DNA from: an uncultured Clostridia bacterium
GTDB lineage: Bacteria > Bacillota > Clostridia > Oscillospirales > Ruminococcaceae
Assembly: GCA_947389015.1 (NCBI GenBank)
Contig: CANDVA010000014.1
Location: forward strand, 1-64,000
Direction of reading: 5' to 3'
Length of the DNA: 64,000 nt
Below, piece by piece: positions 8,927-17,716 of the stretch (position 1 is the stretch's first letter; each line of letters starts with the position of its first letter). Both the position numbers and the translations under genes were made by a program. The notes beneath the pieces were generated by a model. It was not told the origin of the DNA. It did not search any database and was given only the letters and a program-made list of their open reading frames with translations.

Positions 8927-9333
8927 CTCCGAACCGCCCTTTCAATGATGTCGGCGCACTCTTGCAAGTTTTTCTTGATGTCATTACCCCAAAAGCGAAG
9001 TACCGTCCAACCCTCTGATTCAAGCTGCGCCGTGACTTCCTTGTCACGCTCCATATTACGCTCGATTTTCGGAATCCAAAACTCCCGCCGCGACTTAAAA
9101 TCGTGCTTGCGTTCTTCCCAGTTATATCCATGCCAGAACTCGCTGTCACAGAACACGGCAACCTTTTTACCGATAAAGACTATATCGGGTTTGCCGCAAA
9201 TTCCGTTGACGTTCTTCCGATAACGCAAGCCGCGCGACCAAAGCTCCCTCATCAGCATAATCTCAATTTTCGAGCCTTTGTTCTTGACCTGCTTCATGTT
9301 GTATGTAATTTGCTCCGGGGTTCGCCTGTCCAT
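8923..9333 (-). CDS. vsr: very short patch repair endonuclease Vsr
   Basis: Vsr nicks next to T:G mismatches that arise when 5-methylcytosine deaminates, starting repair back to C:G. The protein (about 136 residues) opens with DRRTPEQITYNMKQVKNKGS and carries the family landmarks GKPDIVF (with the metal-binding Asp) and FCDSEFWHGYNW, then a WTVLRFWGND ending. ATG 9333 is preferred over GTG 9339 because of the AGGA spacing. The stop overlaps the start of the split methyltransferase (ATGA), the usual dcm-vsr arrangement. It is the promoter-proximal gene of the modification operon. With its direct partner broken, it may now serve the two intact methyltransferases. Confidence 0.93.
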   Translation of the reverse strand: MDRRTPEQITYNMKQVKNKGSKIEIMLMRELWSRGLRYRKNVNGICGKPDIVFIGKKVAVFCDSEFWHGYNWEERKHDFKSRREFWIPKIERNMERDKEVTAQLESEGWTVLRFWGNDIKKNLQECADIIERAVRR

Positions 9334-9350
9334 AAACACACGTCCTGTTC

Positions 9351-9397
9351 TGTACTCACTTTGTACTCAATGTAGCCAACTTGTAGCCACATCTCAA
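9351..9397 (-). promoter_or_regulatory. candidate promoter and phased repeat operator of the modification operon
   Basis: On the minus strand TTGAGA (9392-9397) and TACATT (9369-9374) are separated by 17 bases, placing a start site about 30 bases before vsr. Four copies of TGTAnnCA begin at 9351, 9362, 9371 and 9382 (two TGTACTCA, then two TGTAGCCA), so the repeats lie on the -10 box, spacer and start. That suits a repressor or controller protein. They could instead be recombinase binding sites, since the element end is close. Confidence 0.45.
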
Positions 9398-9461
9398 TGT
9401 TGCAATACCGCTCTCTCAACCACCTAAAAGCCACATCCAATTATTGCGACCGCTTGAAAAA

Positions 9462-9481
9462 CGGTATCAAATCGGTATCAA
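9462..9481 (+). repeat. two CGGTATCAA direct repeats, possible integrase arm-type sites
   Basis: CGGTATCAA occurs at 9462-9470 and 9473-9481, an 11-base period, about 50 bases from the putative core site at the guaA end. Short direct repeats beside the core are typical arm-type binding sites of tyrosine integrases. The integrase itself is not in the window. Confidence 0.4.
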
Positions 9482-9528
9482 TTACTGCGCCCAACTCTCG
9501 TAAATGCCCTATTCAAGCCAAATTCGAG

Positions 9529-9550
9529 GAGTGGGAATTTACTCCCACTC
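9529..9550. other. putative attachment core at the 3' end of guaA
   Basis: GAGTGGGA (9529-9536) and TCCCACTC (9543-9550) form an 8-base perfect inverted repeat around a 6-base spacer, and the right arm plus spacer contains the last codons and stop of guaA. Inverted arms around a 6-8 base spacer are the usual tyrosine-recombinase core geometry. The 3' end of guaA is a known integration hotspot. The other att copy would lie left of the window. Confidence 0.5.
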
Positions 9551-11080
9551 AATAGTAGCCGGCGGCTTGGATGTTATATCATAAACGATACGATTGATAT
9601 TCTTGACCTCGTTTACGATACGCACCGAAACCTTTTCGAGCACATCATAAGGAATACGCGAGAAGTCAGCGGTCATAAAATCGGATGTGGTTACACCGCG
9701 GAGTGCGAGTGTGTAATCATATGTCCTTCCGTCGCCCATTACGCCGACTGAGCGCATGTTGGTAAGCACCGCGAAGTATTGGTTAATAGAACGGTCAAGT
9801 CCCGCGTTTGCAATCTCCTCACGGAAAATAGCGTCCGCATCCTGCAATGTCACTACCTTTTCGGGAGTGATATCGCCGATAATACGTATAGCAAGACCCG
9901 GCCCCGGGAACGGCTGCCGCCAAACCAGCTTTTCGTCCAGTCCGAGAGTAGTGCCGAGCGCACGAACCTCGTCCTTGAACAGCAGACGCAGCGGTTCGAT
10001 TATCTCCTTGAAGTCAACATAATCGGGAAGTCCGCCGACATTGTGATGAGATTTGATTACAGCAGCATCGCCAAGTCCGGACTCGATAACATCGGGGTAG
10101 ATCGTCCCCTGAACAAGATAGTCCACCTTGCCGATCTTCTGCGCCTCTTCCTCAAATACACGGATAAATTCCTCGCCGATTATCTTGCGCTTGCGCTCGG
10201 GTTCATCAACGCCCGCGAGCTTACCTAGAAAACGATCTCCCGCGTTCACACGCACAAAATTCACTCCGCTGTCCGCAAACGCCGCCTCTACCTCATCGCC
10301 CTCGTTCTTGCGCATTAGCCCGTGATCGACAAAAATACAGGTGAGCTGACTGCCGATAGCATTAGCCAGCAGTTTGCACGCGACGGAGCTGTCCACGCCG
10401 CCCGACAACGCAAGCAGCGCCTTTCCGCCGCCTACCTTTTCACGTATCTCACGAATCGCTGTCTGCGCGTACTCCTCCATTGTCCAGTCGCCCGCGCATC
10501 CGCAGACCTTGTACAGGAAATTTCCGAGCATATCAAAGCCCTGCTCGGTGTGGTTTACCTCGGGGTGGAACTGTGTGCCGTAGAATTTCTTCTCGGGATT
10601 TTCGATAGCGCCATACGGGCATTTATCGCTGTGACAGATTGAGCGAAATCCCTCGGGCAGCGTTTCAATGTGGTCATTGTGACTCATCCATACGACCGAC
10701 TTTTCCTTTAATCCACTGAACAGCGGCGAGCTGTTATCGAACTCACAGTCCGTTCTGCCAAACTCCGCAACAGCGTTTTCGTTAGCCTCGGTAACGATAC
10801 CCCCAAGCCCCAACACAAGGAATTGCGCGCCGTAGCAAATGCCCAGAATAGGCACACTCAGCTCAAATATCTCTTTGCCCATACGCGGCGAGGTATCCAG
10901 ATATACGGAATTCGGACCGCCAGTAAAAATGATACCCTTGGGATTTCTAGCGCGTATCTCCTCGATAGGAGTTTTGTACGAGATCACCTCACAGTATATT
11001 TTGTGCTCGCGTACGCGTCTCGCGATGAGCTGATTGTACTGCCCCCCAAAGTCAATAACCAAAACCAATTCATGTGCCAT
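9539..11080 (-). CDS. guaA: GMP synthase (glutamine-hydrolysing)
   Basis: The enzyme converts XMP to GMP using ATP and glutamine. The 513-residue protein has an N-terminal class I glutaminase with the nucleophile in GICYGAQF and the HPEVNHT histidine. The ATP-pyrophosphatase domain follows, with the P-loop [10 protein letters not shown], and the dimerisation domain ends in PPATIEWE as in nearly all GuaA proteins. It is the last gene of the glmU/NAD-salvage operon, 24 bases after an acidic protein gene. Its final codons form part of the attachment-like palindrome, and integration has kept the reading frame intact. There is no room for a purine riboswitch directly upstream. Confidence 0.98.
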   Translation of the reverse strand: MAHELVLVIDFGGQYNQLIARRVREHKIYCEVISYKTPIEEIRARNPKGIIFTGGPNSVYLDTSPRMGKEIFELSVPILGICYGAQFLVLGLGGIVTEANENAVAEFGRTDCEFDNSSPLFSGLKEKSVVWMSHNDHIETLPEGFRSICHSDKCPYGAIENPEKKFYGTQFHPEVNHTEQGFDMLGNFLYKVCGCAGDWTMEEYAQTAIREIREKVGGGKALLALSGGVDSSVACKLLANAIGSQLTCIFVDHGLMRKNEGDEVEAAFADSGVNFVRVNAGDRFLGKLAGVDEPERKRKIIGEEFIRVFEEEAQKIGKVDYLVQGTIYPDVIESGLGDAAVIKSHHNVGGLPDYVDFKEIIEPLRLLFKDEVRALGTTLGLDEKLVWRQPFPGPGLAIRIIGDITPEKVVTLQDADAIFREEIANAGLDRSINQYFAVLTNMRSVGVMGDGRTYDYTLALRGVTTSDFMTADFSRIPYDVLEKVSVRIVNEVKNINRIVYDITSKPPATIEWE

Positions 11081-11104
11081 AATTTTCTTTACCTTTCTTA
11101 TGTC

Positions 11105-12685
11105 TTAAACTCTCATATCCAACATGGAAAGCGTGATCCCTGCGGAACCGAACCGCCTGAAAAAGTCGTTCAGCCGTTCCTTTGTCTCGGGAGTTTCCGC
11201 TATCCTGTCGGCATATGACAGCATCTGATACATCATAAAAAACATTGCCCGAACCCCGATATCCTCACCCGACTTGAAATATTCGTCAAAGTCGCCCGCG
11301 GCGGACTTCAGTTCCGTGATCTTCGGCATAAGCACCTTCGGCACCTTAGCCTCGTCCGCGGTTATTTCGGCGAAAGCCCTCGCGGAGCTTAACAGCTTGT
11401 CCTTAAGCTCCGTCTCGATCTGCTCCATAGACAGCCGCCCGTCCTCAATAAGCTCTCGCAGATTTCTGCTCGCTTTTATGTAGATATCTCCCCAGATCGG
11501 CTCAACAGTCAGCTTGCCGTCGTCAACATCTTCCTCGGGAGGCGCGGATATCTCGCTGATGGTTTTCAGATCCGTGTCGACATCGGGCGGCAAATCTTCC
11601 CGCTCTGTCGGCGTGTCGGTAGCGTCATCGGACTTTACGCCGTCCACACCGTTTATCTCGTTCAGCGACTCGGCAAGAAAAGACAACGTCTCCTCGCGCG
11701 ACATATTCTGTATCTGCGTTATAGCGTCGCTGTCGCTCGTGGTATCGTTATCGGACTTTGTATCCTCTGTCTCCCCCACAAGCTCCAACCACTCGGGCTT
11801 TGGCAGGGTACTATCCTCATTTCCGCGCGAGTACAGTACTATCAGCTCGGGCGTCTCCTCTTCGTCCTCGGGTTCAACAGCCGTCTCCGCGTGCTCATTA
11901 AACTCGGCGGCTTCTTCCTCAGCTGCTGTCGGTACGGTGATCACGGGGGTCTCCTCGGGAACTGCCGCTCTTTTCGCGTAAAAACTGCCGCTTAACCAGT
12001 CGATCTTTTCCTCGGGTATTCGCACGGGGTCGTAATCCTCGGGTACGGTCAAGACCTTTTCATTCGGTATTTCAACGGTAGTTTCATGAATAACAGGCTC
12101 GCCGTCCTCGGGAATAAAGTCATCCGTATCTTCTTCAATGATTTCCGCCGCCGAAGCTTCGATATCCGTTTTGATCTCGGGCTCGGGAAGCGGCGGTTTT
12201 TCGGACGGCGGAACGAACGCATCCGAATAGGGTGCCCGCTCCTCCCGCAAGGTGCTCTGCGCAAGCCGCTCGGCGATTATCTTGGCGTACTCCTCTGCCT
12301 GCGCCCTGTGCTCAAGAGCCTTTTCGCTCTCAACGGCAAGCTCCTCAATAAAGCGTTTCAACTCGGATTTATCAAGCGAATAGTCGCTGATCCTTATCTC
12401 GCTGTCGTCGCAGATTATCAAAAGCTCGTCGGCGTAAAAGTCCTCGAAGCTGCTGATGATATGAACGTCCTTTATGCTTGAAAAAGCGATCTCGCGCGGT
12501 TCACTCCTGCCAAGACACACTATCATCGCGTCCCTCTTGAACGCGATACCGCGAGTGCCGTTCCGTGCCTGCGAGGTGTCGATAAAGCACAGCACCCCGC
12601 CGCCGCGCACAAATCTGCAGTATCCCGAGGATTCATAGTTTGCACTTATTCTGAGACACTGCGCTTCGATATTATCCCGCGTCAT
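11105..12685 (-). CDS. unknown acidic protein with a PH-like N-terminus
   Basis: A 526-residue protein of no family I recognise. The first 110 residues look like a compact beta-rich (PH/GRAM-like) domain ending in an amphipathic helix. A long, low-complexity, strongly acidic stretch rich in E, D, P and T follows (about 150-400) and is probably disordered. The last 110 residues are predicted helical and may form a small C-terminal domain. There is no signal peptide or membrane segment. Its start overlaps the stop of the nicotinate phosphoribosyltransferase gene (TCAT on the plus strand), so it is translationally coupled to NAD salvage. Its link to that pathway is otherwise unsupported. Confidence 0.7.
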   Translation of the reverse strand: MTRDNIEAQCLRISANYESSGYCRFVRGGGVLCFIDTSQARNGTRGIAFKRDAMIVCLGRSEPREIAFSSIKDVHIISSFEDFYADELLIICDDSEIRISDYSLDKSELKRFIEELAVESEKALEHRAQAEEYAKIIAERLAQSTLREERAPYSDAFVPPSEKPPLPEPEIKTDIEASAAEIIEEDTDDFIPEDGEPVIHETTVEIPNEKVLTVPEDYDPVRIPEEKIDWLSGSFYAKRAAVPEETPVITVPTAAEEEAAEFNEHAETAVEPEDEEETPELIVLYSRGNEDSTLPKPEWLELVGETEDTKSDNDTTSDSDAITQIQNMSREETLSFLAESLNEINGVDGVKSDDATDTPTEREDLPPDVDTDLKTISEISAPPEEDVDDGKLTVEPIWGDIYIKASRNLRELIEDGRLSMEQIETELKDKLLSSARAFAEITADEAKVPKVLMPKITELKSAAGDFDEYFKSGEDIGVRAMFFMMYQMLSYADRIAETPETKERLNDFFRRFGSAGITLSMLDMRV

Positions 12686-14124
12686 ATATCCCCCTTGTCG
12701 GAAAGTAATTTCTGCTTAATATCCCAAAGCTTTTGAGACAGGTCTACGTAGTAGGCGTGCGGATTTTCAAAACGCAGTACCGATTCCCAGAGCGTTCCGA
12801 GCTGCTCCGCGCAGTATTCTCTGATCTCCACGATAGACGGCGACTTGTACGCACGTTTGCCGTTCAGGAACACGGGAACTTGCAGCTCCTTAGCCGTGAA
12901 GTCTGTCACGGTCTTGCGTTTCCATGTGAAGTCGGGATCGAACAGCTCCAGAGGTTTTGTCTCGTCGATCCTTTCGTCGTGAACGCATATCAGATCGGCA
13001 GCCGCCTTGCCCGTCTTGTTGTCAAATATCCTGTACAGCTTTTTGTAGTGCGGATTAGTGATCTTCACCACGTTTTCGCTTATCTTGATCTTCGGGGTTA
13101 TCACTCCGTCCTCCTCTGTCGCGCAAAGCTTGTAAACTCCGCCGAACACAGGCTCGGAGCTTGCGGTGATGAGCCGCTCGCCCACGCCGAACAAATCGAC
13201 CTTAGCACCCTGATTTATCAGATCGGTGATTATATGCTCGTCAAGCGAGTTGGACGCCACGATTTTGCAATCGGGATAACCCGCCGCGTCAAGCATTTTT
13301 CTAGCTTCTATCGACAAATACGCAATATCTCCCGAATCCAGCCGTATGCCCACCGGTCTCGCGCCGCGCGGTTTTAGAATATTGTCGAACGCCTTTATCG
13401 CGTTGGGAACGCCCGATTTAAGAACGTTGTACGTATCCACCAGCAGCACCGCGCCGTTTGGATAAACGCGGCAGTATTCCTCGAACGCCTCAAGCTCGCT
13501 GTCGAACATCTGTACCCAGCTGTGCGCCATGGTTCCCGTTGCGGGAACGCCGTATAGCTCGTCCGCGATAACGCAGGCTGTCCCCGTACAGCCGCCGATA
13601 TACGCGGCTCTCGCGCCGAGAATAGCCCCCGCCGTGCCTTGCGCTCTCCGCGAGCCGAATTCCGAGATCGCCCGCCCCTTTGCCGCGCGGACTATACGGC
13701 TCGCCTTGGTCGCGATAAGCGACTGATGATTTACTAGAAGCAGCAGCATGGTCTCTACGAGCTGCGCCTGAATTGACGGAGCGCGCACCGTAATAAGCGG
13801 CTCGTTCGGAAAAACGGGAGTGCCCTCGGGTATCGCGAATAAATCTCCCTCGAATTTAAATCCGCGCAGATATTCCAAAAACTCCTTTGAGAATATCCCC
13901 TTTGAGCGCAGAAAATCAATGTCCTCGCCCGAGAAGCGCAGATTTTCAATATACTCGATCACCTGCTCCAGACCCGCGCATATCGCGTAGCCGCCGTTAT
14001 CGGGAACGCGGCGGAAGAACAGATCGAAATAAGCCGTCCGCCCCGCGTGCTTTGTTTTGAAGTAGCCGTTGCCCATGGTGAGCTGATAAAAGTCGCATAA
14101 CATCGTGTAATTTTGTTCGTTCAT
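12682..14124 (-). CDS. pncB: nicotinate phosphoribosyltransferase
   Basis: The enzyme makes nicotinate mononucleotide from nicotinate and PRPP in the Preiss-Handler NAD salvage route. The 480-residue protein begins with the family signature MLCDFYQLTMGNGYF. It also contains SEFGSRRAQG, a phosphate-loop-like GTMAHSWVQMF and RLDSGDIAYLS, all conserved in NAPRTases of the Gram-positive type. The gene lies about 80 bases downstream of a nicotinamidase gene on the same strand, giving the two consecutive salvage steps. It overlaps the following unknown gene by four bases. Length and motifs are normal. Confidence 0.95.
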   Translation of the reverse strand: MNEQNYTMLCDFYQLTMGNGYFKTKHAGRTAYFDLFFRRVPDNGGYAICAGLEQVIEYIENLRFSGEDIDFLRSKGIFSKEFLEYLRGFKFEGDLFAIPEGTPVFPNEPLITVRAPSIQAQLVETMLLLLVNHQSLIATKASRIVRAAKGRAISEFGSRRAQGTAGAILGARAAYIGGCTGTACVIADELYGVPATGTMAHSWVQMFDSELEAFEEYCRVYPNGAVLLVDTYNVLKSGVPNAIKAFDNILKPRGARPVGIRLDSGDIAYLSIEARKMLDAAGYPDCKIVASNSLDEHIITDLINQGAKVDLFGVGERLITASSEPVFGGVYKLCATEEDGVITPKIKISENVVKITNPHYKKLYRIFDNKTGKAAADLICVHDERIDETKPLELFDPDFTWKRKTVTDFTAKELQVPVFLNGKRAYKSPSIVEIREYCAEQLGTLWESVLRFENPHAYYVDLSQKLWDIKQKLLSDKGDI

Positions 14125-14205
14125 ATATTTCCTCCATTGCGTTTGACCGCTAAAGAATTATCAGACACACCGCATCTCCCGCTTTTTATCCCCCTGAATA
14201 CCATA

Positions 14206-14724
14206 TCACACAACGTCTATCTGTACGCTCTTCATAACTTCGAGCGCCGCCTTGTGCTTTTCGTTGTCGAACGACGCACATGCTCTGCTGTCCACTATAA
14301 CGCGGCTTTCGGGGAGCGCGGCTTTCGCGATTATGGCGTTTGATACCACGCAGATATCCGTCACCAGACCGCACAGTTCCACTTCCTTAAAATTCATATT
14401 CTTCAGAAGATTAGCCAACTCCAACGAACCGAACGTTCCCTTTGTGATAAGGATATCGTCCTCCAGGATACACTCAGCGACCTTTCCGTACAGATCGTGT
14501 CCGTTCGTTCCTTCAATGCAGTGCTTGATAGGAAGCTTTCCGCCCTCGGCGGTCTGCAAATAATCCTCGCCGTGAGTATCGAACGTAAATATTATTCGCC
14601 CGCCCTTTTTCCGATATTCCTCGATCTTCCCGACGATTATCGGCTCGAGCAGCTCTGCGCCCGCAAACCCGAGCGAGCCGTTTACAAAGTCATTCTGATA
14701 ATCCACAACAACAAGAGCTTTCAT
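14206..14724 (-). CDS. pncA: nicotinamidase / isochorismatase-family cysteine hydrolase
   Basis: Deamidates nicotinamide to nicotinate, feeding the phosphoribosyltransferase encoded next. The 172-residue protein shows the catalytic triad of the family: D8 in VVVDYQNDF, K95 in ITKGTFGS and C125 in LVTDICVVSNA. Metal-binding candidates D49 and H51 (TFDTHGEDY) and H68 are in the right places. The start is ATG 14724 with an AGGTCATC-type site. It sits between glmU (19 bases upstream) and pncB on the same strand. The substrate is inferred from the neighbour, since isochorismatase-like hydrolases share this fold. Confidence 0.88.
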   Translation of the reverse strand: MKALVVVDYQNDFVNGSLGFAGAELLEPIIVGKIEEYRKKGGRIIFTFDTHGEDYLQTAEGGKLPIKHCIEGTNGHDLYGKVAECILEDDILITKGTFGSLELANLLKNMNFKEVELCGLVTDICVVSNAIIAKAALPESRVIVDSRACASFDNEKHKAALEVMKSVQIDVV

Positions 14725-14743
14725 GATGACCTCCGCAAAAATT

Positions 14744-16111
14744 TTATTTCTTTTTCCGCTTGAAATTTTTCTCCCAATTCTCGATTATTCTGGTCTGACT
14801 GCGCTCCAGCGCCAACGAATTCGGCGGTACTTCCTTGGAAATAGTCGAGCCCGCGGCGGTGGTCGCGTTCTCGCCTATCTTCACGGGCGCTATAAGATTG
14901 GTGTTGCAGCCGATAAAAGCATACGAGCCGATCTCCGTGCGGAATTTATTTACACCGTCGTAATTCGCGGTAACGCAGCCGCAGCCGAAATTAACGCCGC
15001 GTCCGACGTCGCTGTCGCCTATGTACGTAAGGTGCGCAATAGACGTATTCTCGCCGATATCGCTGTTCTTGACCTCCACAAAATCGCCGATCTTCACGCC
15101 CTTTCGGATAACCGTACCTGGACGGAGCTGCGTGAACGGGCCTATCTTCACGTTATCCTCTACCGTTGAGGAGTATGCCTGTACATTATTTAATATAACA
15201 TTATTGCCGACCGTGCAGTCCTCAATATGGGAATTTGCACCGATCTCACAGCCTTTTCCGATAACGGTCTTTCCGAGTATCATAGTATTCGGCAGCACCG
15301 TGGTATCGCAGCCTATCTTCACATCCGCGCCGATAATAACGCCGTCCGTCGAAATGAAACTTACGCCTTCATCAAGCAGCCTTTCGATAACGCGCAGCCG
15401 CGCCTTTTCGTTAAGCTCCAAAAGCCCCCGACGGGTATTCGCGCCCAGCACGATATCGGAATTTTCGCTTTTATACGCCTGTGCTCCACCTATCAATTCT
15501 ACACAGTCGGTAAGGTAAAACTCGCCCGAAGCGTTGCTGTCGGTGAGCCGCGGAAGCGCTCCCAAAAGCGCCTTGGCGTTAAACCAGTACGCGCCCGAGT
15601 TGACCTCGCATATTTTCGCCTCCTCGGGGGAACAATCCTTTTGTTCGCGGATAGCGGTGAACCTTCCGCTGCCGTCGCGGATAATTCTGCCGTAGCCCGT
15701 CGGGTCGGCTATCTCGGCGGTGATGACGGTAACGGCGGCTTTTGCGCTCTTGTGCAGTTTCAGCGACTTTTTCAGCGTCTCCTCATCGACAAACGGAGCG
15801 TCGCCGTTCAGAACGCAGATATACTCGGCAGCCTCGATAAACTCCGCTGCCTGCTTGACCGCGTCGCCCGTGCCTTTCTGTTCGGGCTGAAAATAGGTGT
15901 AGACAATGCCGCCGCGCTTGTTGACAAACTCTTCCGTGCACTCCTTTTTATACCCCGTGATGACCGCCGTCTCATCAAACCCGAACCTCTCCGCGGTATC
16001 CATCACCCAGCCGAGCATGGGCTTTTTCAACACCTCGCAAAGCACCTTGGGGCGCTCGGACTTCATACGCTTGCCCGCGCCGCCCGCCAGTATTATACAA
16101 CCTGTTGTCAT
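14744..16111 (-). CDS. glmU: bifunctional UDP-GlcNAc pyrophosphorylase / GlcN-1-P acetyltransferase
   Basis: Catalyses the last two steps of UDP-N-acetylglucosamine synthesis for peptidoglycan. The 455-residue protein has the N-terminal nucleotidyltransferase loop LAGGAGKRMKSERPKVL, the middle GDAPFVDEET segment, and a C-terminal left-handed beta-helix made of hexapeptide repeats (IGADVKIG, VIGKGCEIG, VKIGPFTQLRPG), including the GCVTANYDG acetyl-CoA site. GAGAGGT precedes ATG 16111. It is the first gene of the minus-strand operon running to guaA and is divergent from the PH-domain membrane protein with only 30 bases between start codons, so the two promoters must overlap or lie inside the genes. 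Confidence 0.97.
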   Translation of the reverse strand: MTTGCIILAGGAGKRMKSERPKVLCEVLKKPMLGWVMDTAERFGFDETAVITGYKKECTEEFVNKRGGIVYTYFQPEQKGTGDAVKQAAEFIEAAEYICVLNGDAPFVDEETLKKSLKLHKSAKAAVTVITAEIADPTGYGRIIRDGSGRFTAIREQKDCSPEEAKICEVNSGAYWFNAKALLGALPRLTDSNASGEFYLTDCVELIGGAQAYKSENSDIVLGANTRRGLLELNEKARLRVIERLLDEGVSFISTDGVIIGADVKIGCDTTVLPNTMILGKTVIGKGCEIGANSHIEDCTVGNNVILNNVQAYSSTVEDNVKIGPFTQLRPGTVIRKGVKIGDFVEVKNSDIGENTSIAHLTYIGDSDVGRGVNFGCGCVTANYDGVNKFRTEIGSYAFIGCNTNLIAPVKIGENATTAAGSTISKEVPPNSLALERSQTRIIENWEKNFKRKKK

Positions 16112-16141
16112 TGAAATTACCTCTCATTCCAAAGGATAGTT

Positions 16142-17350
16142 ATGAATTTGCTGTTATATTTTTTCCTCCGAAAAATTTTTGTAAAGCTCGATTTTACGGA
16201 GAAATACATTTATCTGAGAAAAGGCGTCATTCTGTGCCGTTTCGGCTTAATACCGCTGAGCAATATTGTCCGCGTAACCGTTGAGCGTTCGCTCATTATG
16301 AGGATATTCGACGCAAAAAAGATCACCGTTTTCACCGTCCGCGGCAAGATAACGTTTTATCTGCGCAAAAGCGAACCGCTGCCGTTTTTGCCCGAAATAC
16401 GCTCCGTTTCGTTAAAGCCGCGCTTTTCCGAGCTGCTTTTCGGCGCGTTCGCCGACACCCGCGCGCTTGGCGGTATCGCCCTGCTTGCGGCATTTTTACG
16501 CAGACTGAGCAAGCTCTTCGGCGGCGAGTACTTCGACGGGGTGATCTCCGCGATATCCGACACCGCCGAAACGCTGACCAACGCGCTATCGGTGCTGCAT
16601 ATCGCCGTCCCGAAGATAGCCGCCGTACTCGCGGTGTTCGTATTGACCGCGTGGTCGCTTGCGTTCGCGAGAAAACTCCTGCGGCTCGCCAACCTGCGCG
16701 CCGCGCGTCACGGGAACCTGCTGCGCGTACAAAGCGGCGTAATAACATTATATGAGCACACGCTCGTCCTGAATTCCGCAGCCGCGGTAATGATAAGCCC
16801 GCTCTCCGCAGTGCTCGCAAAACGAGCCCCGATATATCTTCGCGGCGTGATGGTCTTTCCGTTCGCGCCCGTCAAGACCGCCCCGAAAATTATCCAAACG
16901 CTCTGCGGTATTCCCCTTGAAAACACGCCTCGGATAAAGCCGCCGCGCTCGTCATTTTTCGGATTTTGCGCCGCGCCGTTCTGGTGGTCGGTCGGATTAT
17001 CGGCGGCGCTGGTGTTTGTCTACCTCTCGGATAGCTTGCGTTCGGCAATGCTGCTGAAAACGGCTTTGTACTGCGCCCTGATCATCAGCCTGTACGCTGT
17101 TCTTGTCTGCTTTGTTTATATGAGACATTCGGGAATATCGGCGGGAAAGTGCTCGGTAAGCGTTTCCCAGCGCCGCTCTTTAAGAATATTCACAAATATA
17201 GTCCCACGCGGGACAATAACTGAGAAAACCCTCTCACAAAGCGTTTTCCAAATGCACGACGATCTCTGCAACTGCAAGCTCGCCCTCGCGGAGCGAACTC
17301 GCCTTAAAGCCCGTCTGCTCCCGAGAAGCGAAGTCGAGAGCCGTCTATAA
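16142..17350 (+). CDS. membrane protein with bacterial PH (bPH2) domains
   Basis: A 402-residue membrane protein related to the YdbT/bPH2 (DUF304) group. An N-terminal PH-like block (FTEKYIYLRKGVILCRFGLI, about residues 18-80) is followed by hydrophobic segments near 100-120 and 150-170. A second PH-like half (RVQSGVITLYEHTLVL, about 195-260) follows, then further membrane segments near 285-330. Such proteins are thought to act in envelope maintenance; the precise role is unknown. AAAGGATAG precedes ATG 16142. The 3' end overlaps the convergent small gene at 17345-17350. Confidence 0.75.
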   Translation: MNLLLYFFLRKIFVKLDFTEKYIYLRKGVILCRFGLIPLSNIVRVTVERSLIMRIFDAKKITVFTVRGKITFYLRKSEPLPFLPEIRSVSLKPRFSELLFGAFADTRALGGIALLAAFLRRLSKLFGGEYFDGVISAISDTAETLTNALSVLHIAVPKIAAVLAVFVLTAWSLAFARKLLRLANLRAARHGNLLRVQSGVITLYEHTLVLNSAAAVMISPLSAVLAKRAPIYLRGVMVFPFAPVKTAPKIIQTLCGIPLENTPRIKPPRSSFFGFCAAPFWWSVGLSAALVFVYLSDSLRSAMLLKTALYCALIISLYAVLVCFVYMRHSGISAGKCSVSVSQRRSLRIFTNIVPRGTITEKTLSQSVFQMHDDLCNCKLALAERTRLKARLLPRSEVESRL

Positions 17351-17716
17351 CGGAAAGCCCTCATCGCCGTATTTCAGCGTACCGATATTATTCCCGTAAT
17401 TCGCCCACTCGATCACTTCCGCGACAAACCGCGGGGTAACGCTCTTAGGCAGTCCGAACGGAAGAAGATAACGCTCCCAACATCCGCTTGCGGGCTTGCC
17501 TTGAAATTCGCGCCCTTTGCTTACGGCATACGGCTTCGGAGCGTTGAGCGGCAGAGTAAGTATAAGCCGCTTGTCCTCGGATATTATATGCAGAAGCGGT
17601 GTTGCCCGATCATTGCTCTCAACTCGGTGCCAATAGTCGTAGTCGCCCGCGAGAACATACCAGACGTAGCGCCTGCCTTGAACGACGATCTTTCTGCGTC
17701 CTTTTGTTTTAACCAT
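17345..17716 (-). CDS. small unknown protein
   Basis: A 123-residue, basic, soluble protein with many aromatic residues (YVWYVLAGDYDYWHRV and CWERYLLPFGLP). I do not recognise a family. ATG 17716 overlaps the stop of the decarboxylase gene by one base (TAATG), a strong sign of coupled translation. The last codons overlap the convergent PH-domain gene. It may be a beta-rich domain similar to small DUF proteins of Clostridia, but no function can be given. Confidence 0.65.
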   Translation of the reverse strand: MVKTKGRRKIVVQGRRYVWYVLAGDYDYWHRVESNDRATPLLHIISEDKRLILTLPLNAPKPYAVSKGREFQGKPASGCWERYLLPFGLPKSVTPRFVAEVIEWANYGNNIGTLKYGDEGFPL

